From the NCBI GenBank assembly GCA_028280205.1, contig JANQME010000066.1, forward strand, positions 1-13,438: 13,438 bases of DNA, in the 5' to 3' direction. The position numbers and the translations under genes are program-made. The DNA is from Longimicrobiales bacterium. Its GTDB lineage: Bacteria; Gemmatimonadota; Gemmatimonadetes; Longimicrobiales; Gaopeijiaceae. Shown piece by piece: positions 6,274 through 13,438 of this stretch (position 1 is its first letter; each line of letters starts with the position of its first letter). The notes under the pieces are model-generated. The model was not told where the DNA came from, did no database searches, and saw only the letters and a program-made list of their open reading frames with translations.

Positions 6274-7050
6274 AGCGAGCGCGACATCCGTCGCTTCACG
6301 ATCATGCTCGTGCCCGACGGCGGGCGGCAGACGCGCACGATCACACTGTCGTACCCGACCCTTCGCGCCTTGGCTGCGACGCTCTCGGTCCTCGCCGTGC
6401 TCCTCACCGTCATGGCCGGTTCGTGGTGGTACCTCGCGGCCCGTGCGGCCCGTGCCGGAGAGCTCCAGCGCGAGGTCGAGATCATGACCCGTGACCGCGA
6501 ACGTGTGGAAGCGCTCGTGCAGCGCCTGGAGACGATCGAGGATCAGTACGGCGCGCTGCGCGGCCTCTTCGGGAGCGTGGAGACCGAGCAGCCCTCGGGC
6601 GTCTGGCTCCCCCCCGTATCTTCGCCTCGCCCGGGAGGAGGGGAGCGGCCCGAGCTCGGCCCGACGGTCCCGTCGGTCTGGCCGCTCACCGAGCGTGGCT
6701 TCGTCACCCAGGGGCTCCACAACACGGGCGGTGCCTCCGACCACCCGGGCCTCGACATCGCTGTGCCCTCGGGCACGTACATCCGCGCGTCCGGAGGCGG
6801 CAGCGTGGTGGACGTGGGCGAGGACGCCGTGTACGGTCGGTTCGTCGTGATCGATCATGGCGGCGGATATGCTACGCTCTACGGCCACGCCTCCGACACC
6901 TTCGTCACGCTCGGTCAGAACGTGCGGGAACGACAGGTGATCGGATTGAGTGGATCGACCGGTCGCTCGACGGGTCCGCACCTCCACTTCGAGATCCTCG
7001 TGGAGGGCACGCCGATCGATCCGCTGACCGTGGTCCCGCAGCCCAGTTGA
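6271..7050 (+). CDS. Membrane-anchored M23 (LytM-type) peptidoglycan endopeptidase
   Basis: A 259-residue single-pass membrane protein with a periplasmic M23 domain that should cut peptide cross-links in peptidoglycan. A 30-residue cytoplasmic tail precedes a transmembrane helix (about 33-57), then a charged coiled coil (about 60-97), a Pro/Gly linker and the M23 domain (about 140-255). All zinc and catalytic residues are present: His158 and Asp162 (H-P-G-L-D), His206 (Y-G-H) and H-L-H at 237-239. It therefore looks like an active enzyme, not an EnvC-type activator. The ATG at 6271 has GAGGTG five bases upstream. The gene sits 13 nt after parB and before a bactofilin gene; bactofilins recruit M23 enzymes in several bacteria, in some cases through such cytoplasmic tails, so it is probably a bactofilin client. 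Confidence 0.95.
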   Translation: MSERDIRRFTIMLVPDGGRQTRTITLSYPTLRALAATLSVLAVLLTVMAGSWWYLAARAARAGELQREVEIMTRDRERVEALVQRLETIEDQYGALRGLFGSVETEQPSGVWLPPVSSPRPGGGERPELGPTVPSVWPLTERGFVTQGLHNTGGASDHPGLDIAVPSGTYIRASGGGSVVDVGEDAVYGRFVVIDHGGGYATLYGHASDTFVTLGQNVRERQVIGLSGSTGRSTGPHLHFEILVEGTPIDPLTVVPQPS

Positions 7051-7094
7051 AGGCACGCGATTTGCGGGTATGGTCGCACCACGACTCGCCGCCC

Positions 7095-7100
7095 TACATT
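7095..7100 (+). promoter_or_regulatory. Possible -10 element for the bactofilin gene
   Basis: TACATT lies 36 nt before the bactofilin ATG in the 86-nt gap after the M23 gene, a distance like that of the parA candidate. No matching -35 is visible. The gene may instead be read only from upstream promoters. Confidence 0.25.
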
Positions 7101-7136
7101 CGACGGCGCGCACTGAACGAGAGGAAGTGAGGAGAC

Positions 7137-7604
7137 ATGGCCAGGGACCGTGACAGCTCGACCCCCGCACCGGAGTCGGTGATCTCCATCATCGGACCGG
7201 GGATGACCATCGTCGGCGATTGCGAGATCGAGGGCACGGTTCGGGTCGAAGGGTCCGTCCGCGGCTCGGTGACCGCGACGAAAGCCGTCGTCATCGGGAA
7301 GCAGGGGATCGTTTCGGGCGACGTGCGGACACAGGACGCCGTCGTATCGGGCCGCGTCGAGGGGACCCTGGTGGCGGCGTCCCGTCTCGAGCTGCAGGCC
7401 ACCTGCCGCATCGACGGCGAGATCTACACGCGGCGCATGCAGCTCGAGGAGGGCGCGGTGTTGAACGGAAACGTCCATATGGGTCAGGACGTCCCGATGG
7501 ATGTGGCCGGAAAGCCGAAGGGTGCCCCGAGCGGAGGGAATGGCGCGACGACCTCGTCGTCCGAGGCCCGGCCTGAGCCGATCGCGGCCGCTTCCGCCGA
7601 CTGA
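7137..7604 (+). CDS. Bactofilin (cytoskeletal polymer)
   Basis: A 155-residue bactofilin. These proteins form nucleotide-free, non-polar filaments from a beta-helical core, usually just under the inner membrane, and act as scaffolds for shape, polarity or ParAB positioning. Residues about 16-120 show the repeating short-strand and Gly pattern of the family: ISIIGPGMTIVGDCEIEGTV, then V-E-G-S-V-R-G-S-V, G-I-V-S-G-D-V, V-S-G-R-V-E-G-T-L, R-I-D-G-E-I-Y. A disordered Gly/Ala/Ser tail follows. The ATG at 7137 has an AGAGGAAG ribosome site nine bases upstream. Its position behind parA-parB-M23 recalls Myxococcus bacNOP beside parAB and the bactofilin/M23 shape pairs of Helicobacter (CcmA-Csd1). Confidence 0.95.
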   Translation: MARDRDSSTPAPESVISIIGPGMTIVGDCEIEGTVRVEGSVRGSVTATKAVVIGKQGIVSGDVRTQDAVVSGRVEGTLVAASRLELQATCRIDGEIYTRRMQLEEGAVLNGNVHMGQDVPMDVAGKPKGAPSGGNGATTSSSEARPEPIAAASAD

Positions 7605-7612
7605 CACCGGCC

Positions 7613-7639
7613 TCCACACGACTCCACAGCTTTTCCACA
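7613..7639 (+). promoter_or_regulatory. Three helically phased TCCACA motifs (DnaA-box-like)
   Basis: TCCACA occurs at 7613-7618, 7623-7628 and 7634-7639, so starts are 10 and 11 bp apart, one DNA turn each. The last is part of TTTTCCACA, which fits the DnaA-box consensus TTWTNCACA; the other two match only its 3' half. They fill the short gap between the bactofilin and Nif3-family genes. They may bind DnaA or another regulator, or be chance. Confidence 0.4.
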
Positions 7640-7655
7640 GTCGGTTTCCGGAGGC

Positions 7656-8417
7656 GTGTTGAAACTGGAATCACTCGTCCAATACCTCGACGGGTATCTG
7701 GGCGTCGCCGAGCATCCGGACTACGGTACGGCCCTCAACGGTCTGCAGGTCGGTGGCCCAGTGGAGGTCCGAAAGATCGTCGCAGCGGTGGACGCCTCCC
7801 AGACGACGATCGACCGCGCGGCCGACCTCGGAGCGGATCTGCTCCTGGTGCACCACGGGCTCTTCTGGGACGGACTCCGTCCCGTGACCGGCCGTGCCTA
7901 TCGGCGCCTGCGCTCGCTCCTCGACGCCGACATGGCGGTATACAGTTGCCACCTGCCGCTCGATGGACACGCCGAGGTGGGCAACTGCATCCTCCTTACG
8001 CGCGCGCTCGGGCTGGAGCCTGCGGGCCGACTCGGAAGCTACGAAGGCGCGGATCTGGGCTGGTGGGGTCGTACGCCCGAGCCGTGGACCGTCGACGAGC
8101 TGGTGCGCCGGGCGGAGGCAGCGGTGGACGGACCCGTGCGAGCGCTCCCCGGAGGCCCGGAGGCCATCGAGCGGGTCGGGGTCCTCACGGGAGGAGGAGG
8201 CTCGTTCGTGCGCGAAGCCGCCGAGTCGGAGCTCCACGCCTTCGTCACGGGGGAAGGCGCCCACCATACGTTCTTCGACGCAGAAGAATTTAGAGTCCAT
8301 GTTCTTTTTGCGGGCCATTACGCCACCGAGACGTTCGGCGTGCGGGCTCTGGGCGAACACCTCGCCGAGCGCTTCGGCCTCGACTCCGCATTCGTGGATC
8401 GCCCGACCGGACTCTGA
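7656..8417 (+). CDS. Nif3/YbgI-family metal-binding protein
   Basis: A 253-residue member of the Nif3 (YbgI, DUF34) family, the short form without the inserted PII-like domain (E. coli YbgI is 247). Databases often name it GTP cyclohydrolase I type 2 homolog, but its true role is unsettled. Features seen are the N-terminal N-G-L-Q-V-G motif, HHGLFW with the paired metal-binding histidines (about 66-67), C-H-L-P-L-D, and G-H-Y-A-T-E near the C-terminus, together the usual dinuclear metal site. The start is GTG 7656 or TTG 7659: GGAGG at 7650-7654 is one base from the GTG and four from the TTG, so the TTG may be the real one. A short A/T-rich patch lies at 8281-8310. Confidence 0.92.
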   Translation: MLKLESLVQYLDGYLGVAEHPDYGTALNGLQVGGPVEVRKIVAAVDASQTTIDRAADLGADLLLVHHGLFWDGLRPVTGRAYRRLRSLLDADMAVYSCHLPLDGHAEVGNCILLTRALGLEPAGRLGSYEGADLGWWGRTPEPWTVDELVRRAEAAVDGPVRALPGGPEAIERVGVLTGGGGSFVREAAESELHAFVTGEGAHHTFFDAEEFRVHVLFAGHYATETFGVRALGEHLAERFGLDSAFVDRPTGL

Positions 8418-8423
8418 CGCACC

Positions 8424-10277
8424 GTGAGCGCCGACTTCGACCCCGGGGCGTTCCTCGAGTCGGCCCCGCTCGTTCCGCTCGAGATCGCCGTGGATTCGGG
8501 TGAGCTCCGCTACATCGGAGATCAGGTGCGCGAGCTCCTCGGGGTTGGGCCCTCCGAGTGCCTGGAGCCGGGTCGCTGGACTGCGCGCGTGGTTCCCGAC
8601 GACGTGGGCACGCTCGAAACCGTTCGAGACCAGGTGGGTCGCGACGGGAACCGCCGGAACGTCGACTATCGGATGGAGCGTGCGGACGGCCGCATCGTCT
8701 GGGTTTGCGAGTCGATCAATCGGGCGGACGCGCCCGACGGACCGGTGCTTCGGGGCTATCTGATCGACATCACCGATCGAAAGCGCCGCGAGGTGGCGCG
8801 GTGGAAGAACGAGGAGCGCCTCCGAGGCGTGTTTCGGTCGGCCCCGGACGCGCTCGTCCTCACCGACATGGACGGCCGGATCGTACGGATGAACGACCAG
8901 GCCCAGGACCTCCTGTCGTACCGCCTGGAAGACGTGATCGGCTCGTCCTTCGATCACCTCGTCTCACCCCGCTTTCAGGGACGGCTGCCGGAGCTCCGCG
9001 ACGCATTCCAGCGCGATCCCGACCGTCGTACGCTCGTGTACGGGCACGACTTCGCGATCCAGCGCAGCGACGGGCACGAGGTGCCCGTGGAGCTCGGCAT
9101 GGGCGTCGTCGTGGATGGCGACGAGAGCCGCCAGCTCCTGTGCTCCCTTCGGGATCTCACCGTTCGGCGTCGCGTCGAGGCGCAGCTCCGCTCGAGCGAG
9201 CGACACCTGCGCGAGATGGCCGATGTGCTGCCCGCGATGGTGTGTATCGTCGATCGCGAGCACCGGTACCGCTTCGCGAACGACGCCTTCGCCGCGTGGA
9301 ACGGATGGGACCGGCACGCCGTGGAAGGCCGTCGTGTCGCCGAGGTCATGGGGGGGCGGCTCTACGCCGCGATGCGCGACTCGATCGAAGCGGCGCTGAC
9401 CGGCACGGCGGGACACTTTCGGGGCGAGATCGCAGACCGGGAGGGCCGCACGGTCCCGGTCGACATCAGCCTCGTGCCGCAGCAGGAGGACGACGGGCGC
9501 GTCTCCGGGTGCTTCGTGGTGATCTTCGACGTGACGATCGAGGTGGCGGCGCGCGAGGCCGACCGTCGCCACCGCGACGAGCTCGCGCACGTCGGCCGGG
9601 TCGCCACGCTCGGTGAGCTCGCCGCCTCCATCGCCCACGAGCTGAACCAGCCCCTGTCGGCGATCGTCGCGAACGCGCAGGCCGCCCGGCGGCTGATGAA
9701 GGCGGTACCTCCCGACCTCGACGAAGTCGCGGACGCCCTCGACGACATCACCGCCGCCGGAATCCGAGCCGGCGACGTGATCTCGAGTATGCGGGGCCTC
9801 CTGCAGCGAGGGGAAACCCGGGACGAGGCGGTCGATCTCCCGCGCCTCGTCGAAGAGGCGGTGGAGCTCCTGCACAGCGAGGCGATCAGCCGGGGAGTGA
9901 CGGTCGTGGCCGAGGCCCCGGATGCAGCGAGCGTCCGCGTGGGGGGCGACCCGATTCAGCTCAAGCAGGTCCTCCTCAACATCGTGATGAACGCGATCGA
10001 GGCGGCATCCCGTGCCCCGTCGGGTTCTCGGCGGGTCACGGCCACCGTCCGGGTGGAAGCGCACGCGCTCGAAGTCCGCGTGCGCGACACCGGGCCCGGC
10101 CTGCCCACGGGCGATCCGGAGGAGCTGTTCGCACCGTTCGTGTCGCGCCGGTCGGGCGGCCTGGGGATGGGGCTCGCGATCAGCCGCAGCATCGTCGAGG
10201 CGCACGACGGTGCCGTCTCCGCGGAGAACGCGCCGGACGGCGGCGCCCTCGTGCGGGTGCGGCTCCCGCTTTCGTGA
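8424..10277 (+). CDS. Soluble sensor histidine kinase with three PAS domains (FixL-like)
   Basis: A 617-residue histidine kinase with no transmembrane segment, so it should sense a cytoplasmic signal. Three PAS domains occupy about 22-117, 131-250 and 260-375, the first ending in the PAC-like R-G-Y-L-I-D-I-T-D-R-K. The dimerisation/phosphoacceptor domain has AHELNQPLSAI with His405, as in the FixL/DctB/TodS class. The ATPase domain has the N box LLNIVMNAIEA (Asn519, Asn523), D-T-G-P-G at 555-559, the F box L-F-A-P-F-V-S at 568-574 and G-G-L-G-M-G-L at 578-584. All key residues are present. I see no clear heme-binding residue, so the signal is unknown. It starts at a GTG six bases after the Nif3-family stop and overlaps the next gene, its likely partner. 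Confidence 0.95.
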   Translation: MSADFDPGAFLESAPLVPLEIAVDSGELRYIGDQVRELLGVGPSECLEPGRWTARVVPDDVGTLETVRDQVGRDGNRRNVDYRMERADGRIVWVCESINRADAPDGPVLRGYLIDITDRKRREVARWKNEERLRGVFRSAPDALVLTDMDGRIVRMNDQAQDLLSYRLEDVIGSSFDHLVSPRFQGRLPELRDAFQRDPDRRTLVYGHDFAIQRSDGHEVPVELGMGVVVDGDESRQLLCSLRDLTVRRRVEAQLRSSERHLREMADVLPAMVCIVDREHRYRFANDAFAAWNGWDRHAVEGRRVAEVMGGRLYAAMRDSIEAALTGTAGHFRGEIADREGRTVPVDISLVPQQEDDGRVSGCFVVIFDVTIEVAAREADRRHRDELAHVGRVATLGELAASIAHELNQPLSAIVANAQAARRLMKAVPPDLDEVADALDDITAAGIRAGDVISSMRGLLQRGETRDEAVDLPRLVEEAVELLHSEAISRGVTVVAEAPDAASVRVGGDPIQLKQVLLNIVMNAIEAASRAPSGSRRVTATVRVEAHALEVRVRDTGPGLPTGDPEELFAPFVSRRSGGLGMGLAISRSIVEAHDGAVSAENAPDGGALVRVRLPLS

Positions 10278-10657
10278 TGTCCACCGGGCGCTCGGGTCCC
10301 ATCGCGATCGTCGACGACGACGCCTCGGTCCGCACGGCGCTCGCGCGTCTCCTGCGAGCGAACGGCTACTCGACCGTGACGCACCCGTCCGGACGGGACT
10401 TCCTGGACTCCCCGGCCCTGCACGAGGTCGAGTGTCTGATCCTCGACATGCACATGCCCGGGATGTCGGGCGCCGACGTCCTCGAGGAGGTCGCCGTGGC
10501 GGCGACGAAGCTCCCGGTCGTGCTCACGACCGGCCGTTACGAGGTCGACTTTGCGCAGCGGTCGCTCGACGCCGGCGCTTCTGCTTTCTTACGTAAGCCG
10601 ATCGACGAGGCGAGCCTGCTGGAGGCCGTGGACGTAGCCCTGCACGCGCGCCGCTGA
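10277..10657 (+). CDS. Single-domain response regulator (receiver only)
   Basis: A 126-residue CheY-like receiver with no output domain. The acidic pocket is at Asp13-Asp15 (I-V-D-D-D), the phosphoacceptor is Asp57 in LILDMHMPGMSG, and Thr84/Thr85 and Lys107 (L-R-K-P) complete the switch residues, so it should be phosphorylated. The sequence is like the receiver of FixJ/NarL-type regulators, but the gene stops where the linker to a DNA-binding domain would begin. It may pass phosphate on, bind a partner protein, or feed back on the kinase. ATG 10277 overlaps the kinase stop by one base; GTG 10274 (four-base overlap) is an equally possible start adding one residue. A low-GC run with the Leu codon TTA lies at 10579-10597. 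Confidence 0.93.
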   Translation: MSTGRSGPIAIVDDDASVRTALARLLRANGYSTVTHPSGRDFLDSPALHEVECLILDMHMPGMSGADVLEEVAVAATKLPVVLTTGRYEVDFAQRSLDAGASAFLRKPIDEASLLEAVDVALHARR

Positions 10658-10682
10658 AACTCTCCACCGGAACACGTCGCCC

Positions 10683-13055
10683 ATGTCCTGCCCACCGTCC
10701 CTGACCGGACTCCGTCGCACGGTCGTCGCCCTGCTCGCGGTCGTGGCCGGCGGCGTCGCCGCCGGGGCCGCGCCGTGGGCTCCGACGGGGCTCGCGGCCC
10801 AGGTGACGGGCAGCGCTGGGAGCGATGCCGTCCCGTCTCCGATCGAGCACTTCGGCTTCGAGATCGGTGCGGACCGACAGCTCGCCGACTGGAACGAGCT
10901 GACGGCATACTTCGAGCGGCTCGCGGAGACGAGTGACCGGGTCGTCGTCGACACACTCGGCCCGTCGACGGCCGGCCGGCCGTTCGTGATGCTGACGATC
11001 ACGAGCCCGGAGAACCACGCCCGGCTCGACGAGCTGCACGCGATCCAGATGCAGCTCGCCGACCCGCGCACCGTGGACGGCGATGCCGAGCTGGAGCGGC
11101 TGCTCGACGAGGGGCGCACCGTGGTCCTCCTCACTCAGGGGATCCACGCCACCGAGGTGGGTGCGAGTCAGATGTCGGCGAATCTCGCGTGGGAGCTGGC
11201 GGCGTCGGACAGCGAGCGCGTACGCCGCATCCTCGACGAGGTGATCCTGCTCCAGATCCCGTCCCTCAATCCGGACGGCCTGCAGTGGATCGTCGACTGG
11301 TACTCCGAGCTGGTCGGGACGGAGTACGAGGGTGCCCCGCTGCCGTGGCTGTATCACGCCTACGTGGGCCACGACAACAACCGGGACTGGTACGCGTTCA
11401 CGCAGGAGGAGACCGTCCTGACCGTGCAGAAGGCGCACAACGCGTGGCACCCGCAGATCGTGCACGACGTGCACCAGATGGGCGGCTCCGGCGCGCGGAT
11501 CTTCTTCCCGCCCTACATCGAACCGTGGGACCCGAACATCGATCCGGCGATCACCGCCGCGGTCAACCAGCTCGGCAGCTACATGGCGGCCGAGCTGACC
11601 GCGCAGGGCAGGAAGGGCGTCGTGGTGAACGCGCAGTACGACGCCTTCACGCCGGCGCGGGCCTACATGCACTACCACGGAGCCGCTCGCATCCTCTCGG
11701 AGACCGCGTCCGCCCGCATGGCGACCCCGATCACGGTTCCTCCCGAGGTCTTCGGGCCCCGCCGGGGCTACGACGCGTCGAAGCGTTCGTGGAACTATCC
11801 GGCGCCGTGGGAGGGCGGGCCCTGGGGGCTGCCCGACATCGTCGAGTATCAGAAGGCGGGCGCGATGGCGCTGTTGACGAACGCCGCCGCCAACCGCCGC
11901 TACTGGCTCGAGAACTTCTGGGCGATCAATCGGCGGGCCGTCGAGAAGTGGGAGGCGTGGCCGGACGCCTGGATCATCCCGAGCGGGCCGGAGCCCGAGC
12001 CAGGCGTCACCTACGCGGTGCGTGCCCTGACCATGGCGGACGTCGAGGTGCACCGGACCGAGGAGGACTTCGCGCTGGACGGCACGACCTTCCCCGCCGG
12101 GAGCTTCGTGATCCCGATGCGTCAGCCGTACGCGAGCTTCGCGAACACGATGCTGGAGGTGCAGGAGTACCCCGACCTCCGTGAGTATCCGGGTGGACCT
12201 CCGCTGCGGCCGTACGATGTGACTGCCCACACGCTGGGCTACCTGCTCGACTTCGACGCGATCGCGGTGGACGGTGCGATCGACGTGGCTCTTTCCGACC
12301 CGATCTCCTTTCCCGACTTCGACTTCCGGATTCCGGAGCACCTCGAGGGTCCGGACGCGCCGCGCGTCGCGTTGTACAAGTCGTGGCAGGAGCCGATGAC
12401 GGAGGGCTGGCAGCGGTGGGTCTTCGACCGCCACGCGATGCCGTACGACACGCTGCACGACGCCGAGATCCGCGCGGGCGCTCTGGCGGCGTACGACGTG
12501 CTCCTCCTCCAGTCCCAGTCGGCCGAGTCGATCCTCCGCGGTCACGACCCCGCTCGCATGCCCGCGCCGTTCGCCGGTGGGCTCGGTACCGAGGGCGCCG
12601 AGGAGGTCCGCCGCTTCGTCGAGGGAGGAGGCCGCTTGATCGCGATCGAAGCGGCGACGGACTTCGTGCGCGACCTCTTCGGGCTCGGGATCGCGGATGC
12701 GACGGCCTCGCTTCCGAGCACGGACTTCTACATTCCGGGCTCGATCCTGCGGCTCGAGCTCGACGGGAGCTCCGAGCTGGCCGAGGGGCTCCGCTCGGAG
12801 ACGTCGGCCTGGTACTGGCGCTCGAGCATGGCGTACGAGGTGGACGACCCCCGGGTGCGGGTCGCCGCCCGATACGGGGCGGGTGATCCGCTGCTTTCGG
12901 GCTGGGTACTCGGGGGCGAGCACATCGCAGGTCGGCCGGCGATCCTCGAGGCCGACATCGGTGCGGGGTCCGTGGTGCTCTTCGGCTTCCAGCCGAACTA
13001 CCGAGCGCAGACGATGGCCACCTGGCCGCTACTCTTCAACGCGATTCGACGATGA
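10683..13055 (+). CDS. Secreted M14-family zinc carboxypeptidase-like protein
   Basis: A 790-residue exported protein with an M14 (carboxypeptidase A-like) domain. The first 40 residues form a signal peptide with a hydrophobic core at about 13-30 and a possible cleavage after L-A-A. In the catalytic part, G-I-H-A-T-E gives the HxxE zinc ligands His155 and Glu158, N-P-D-G is at 196-199, and H-D-N-N-R-D-W carries Arg234. H-D-V-H (261-264) supplies the third zinc ligand at the normal distance. The catalytic glutamate cannot be assigned by eye. The C-terminal half, with F-V-E-G-G-G-R-L-I-A near 643, looks like the class I amidotransferase-like fold appended to large bacterial M14 proteins; that is inference. 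The gene starts 25 nt after the regulator and overlaps the next gene by 4 nt. Substrate unknown. Confidence 0.92.
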   Translation: MSCPPSLTGLRRTVVALLAVVAGGVAAGAAPWAPTGLAAQVTGSAGSDAVPSPIEHFGFEIGADRQLADWNELTAYFERLAETSDRVVVDTLGPSTAGRPFVMLTITSPENHARLDELHAIQMQLADPRTVDGDAELERLLDEGRTVVLLTQGIHATEVGASQMSANLAWELAASDSERVRRILDEVILLQIPSLNPDGLQWIVDWYSELVGTEYEGAPLPWLYHAYVGHDNNRDWYAFTQEETVLTVQKAHNAWHPQIVHDVHQMGGSGARIFFPPYIEPWDPNIDPAITAAVNQLGSYMAAELTAQGRKGVVVNAQYDAFTPARAYMHYHGAARILSETASARMATPITVPPEVFGPRRGYDASKRSWNYPAPWEGGPWGLPDIVEYQKAGAMALLTNAAANRRYWLENFWAINRRAVEKWEAWPDAWIIPSGPEPEPGVTYAVRALTMADVEVHRTEEDFALDGTTFPAGSFVIPMRQPYASFANTMLEVQEYPDLREYPGGPPLRPYDVTAHTLGYLLDFDAIAVDGAIDVALSDPISFPDFDFRIPEHLEGPDAPRVALYKSWQEPMTEGWQRWVFDRHAMPYDTLHDAEIRAGALAAYDVLLLQSQSAESILRGHDPARMPAPFAGGLGTEGAEEVRRFVEGGGRLIAIEAATDFVRDLFGLGIADATASLPSTDFYIPGSILRLELDGSSELAEGLRSETSAWYWRSSMAYEVDDPRVRVAARYGAGDPLLSGWVLGGEHIAGRPAILEADIGAGSVVLFGFQPNYRAQTMATWPLLFNAIRR

Positions 13056-13438
13056 GCGACGAGAAACGACCCCTGATTTGTCCCCAGTGCGGCGAGGAGG
13101 CGAGCGGGAACTTCTGCCAGAGCTGCGGGGCGCCCCTCGGCGGTCGCTTCTGCACCCAGTGCGGGATGGAGGTCGCACCGAGCGCGAAGTTCTGCAGCGA
13201 GGGCGGCGCGGCGATCGTGGGCGGCGTGCCGTTTGCGGGTGCTGCTTCCGGCCAGGCAACGGCTGCGGGCATGGCCGGGATTGGGGTCGCCCACGCGGGA
13301 TCGACGTCCAGCGTCGCCGCCGGCCAGCCGGGAAGCGCCGAGCGACGGGAGGCCGCGGCCGAAGTCGTGGGGGGCCAGAACCTCGCGTGGTGGGTCGCCG
13401 GAGCGGCGATGTTCGCGCTCATCGTCGTAGTCGGTCTG
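13052..13438 (+). CDS. Double zinc-ribbon membrane protein, N-terminal part
   Basis: The gene starts here and stays open to the window edge, so 129 residues are seen. The N-terminus has two zinc-ribbon units: C-P-Q-C-G and F-C-Q-S-C-G (Cys10, 13, 22, 25), then F-C-T-Q-C-G and K-F-C-S-E-G-G (Cys34, 37, 48). The fourth cysteine of the second unit is missing, with Gly51 in its place (codon GGC, one base from TGC). A Gly/Ala/Ser-rich linker follows, then a transmembrane segment from about 111 (L-A-W-W-V-A-G-A-A-M-F). The ATG overlaps the M14 stop (ATGA), so the two are probably translated together. Such ribbons usually bind partner proteins; no function can be named from this part. Confidence 0.85.
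   Translation, partial: MSDEKRPLICPQCGEEASGNFCQSCGAPLGGRFCTQCGMEVAPSAKFCSEGGAAIVGGVPFAGAASGQATAAGMAGIGVAHAGSTSSVAAGQPGSAERREAAAEVVGGQNLAWWVAGAAMFALIVVVGL

Noticed and set aside
6617..6622. TATCTT as an internal promoter in the M23 gene
   Set aside because: It lies in the Pro-rich linker coding region with no -35 and no gene start at a suitable distance.
10524..12923. Very long open frame (about 800 codons) on the minus strand opposite the M14 peptidase gene
   Set aside because: It mirrors a gene with strong third-position G/C bias, which removes antisense stops; its translation is Arg/Val/Asp-rich with no recognisable motif. The same applies to minus-strand frames at 5262-6485, 7671-8957 and 8964-10205.

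Overview
The window is a GC-rich, tightly packed bacterial chromosome segment with no mobile element, phage gene, CRISPR array, tRNA or rRNA that I can see. The gene content (mnmE-mnmG next to parA-parB, an M23 peptidase with a bactofilin, a 790-residue secreted M14 peptidase, soluble PAS kinases) and the strong G/C bias at third codon positions resemble Gemmatimonadota or a neighbouring lineage. This placement is an inference from gene style, not from a marker gene. Chromosomal parS sites plus mnmG and parAB suggest a region fairly close to the replication origin, although no clear oriC or dnaA lies inside the window.

Left part (1-2531): the 3' end of mnmE, a small acylphosphatase gene and a complete mnmG, all on the + strand with 10-nt and 1-nt junctions. 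MnmE and MnmG together make the 5-carboxymethylaminomethyl (or related) modification at U34 of tRNAs; the acylphosphatase between them is unexpected.

Middle (2532-4581): two perfect 18-bp palindromes with a GTTTCACGTGAAAC core are near-certain parS centromere sites. They flank a predicted secreted M43 (pappalysin-like) zinc protease gene. A convergent minus-strand gene for a small lipocalin-like lipoprotein follows, then a promoter region that opens onto parA. The rsmG (gidB) gene often found between mnmG and parA is absent here.

Centre (4582-7604): parA and parB overlap by 4 nt. They are followed by a membrane-anchored M23 (LytM-type) endopeptidase and a bactofilin. ParAB with parS segregates the origin; bactofilin polymers commonly position M23 hydrolases or anchor ParAB, so this reads as a linked segregation and cell-shape module.

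Right part (7605-13438): a Nif3/YbgI-family protein, a soluble three-PAS histidine kinase coupled to a receiver-only response regulator, a large secreted M14-type peptidase, and the start of a zinc-ribbon membrane protein that runs off the window. Junctions of 25 nt or less, several of them overlaps, suggest one or two operons.
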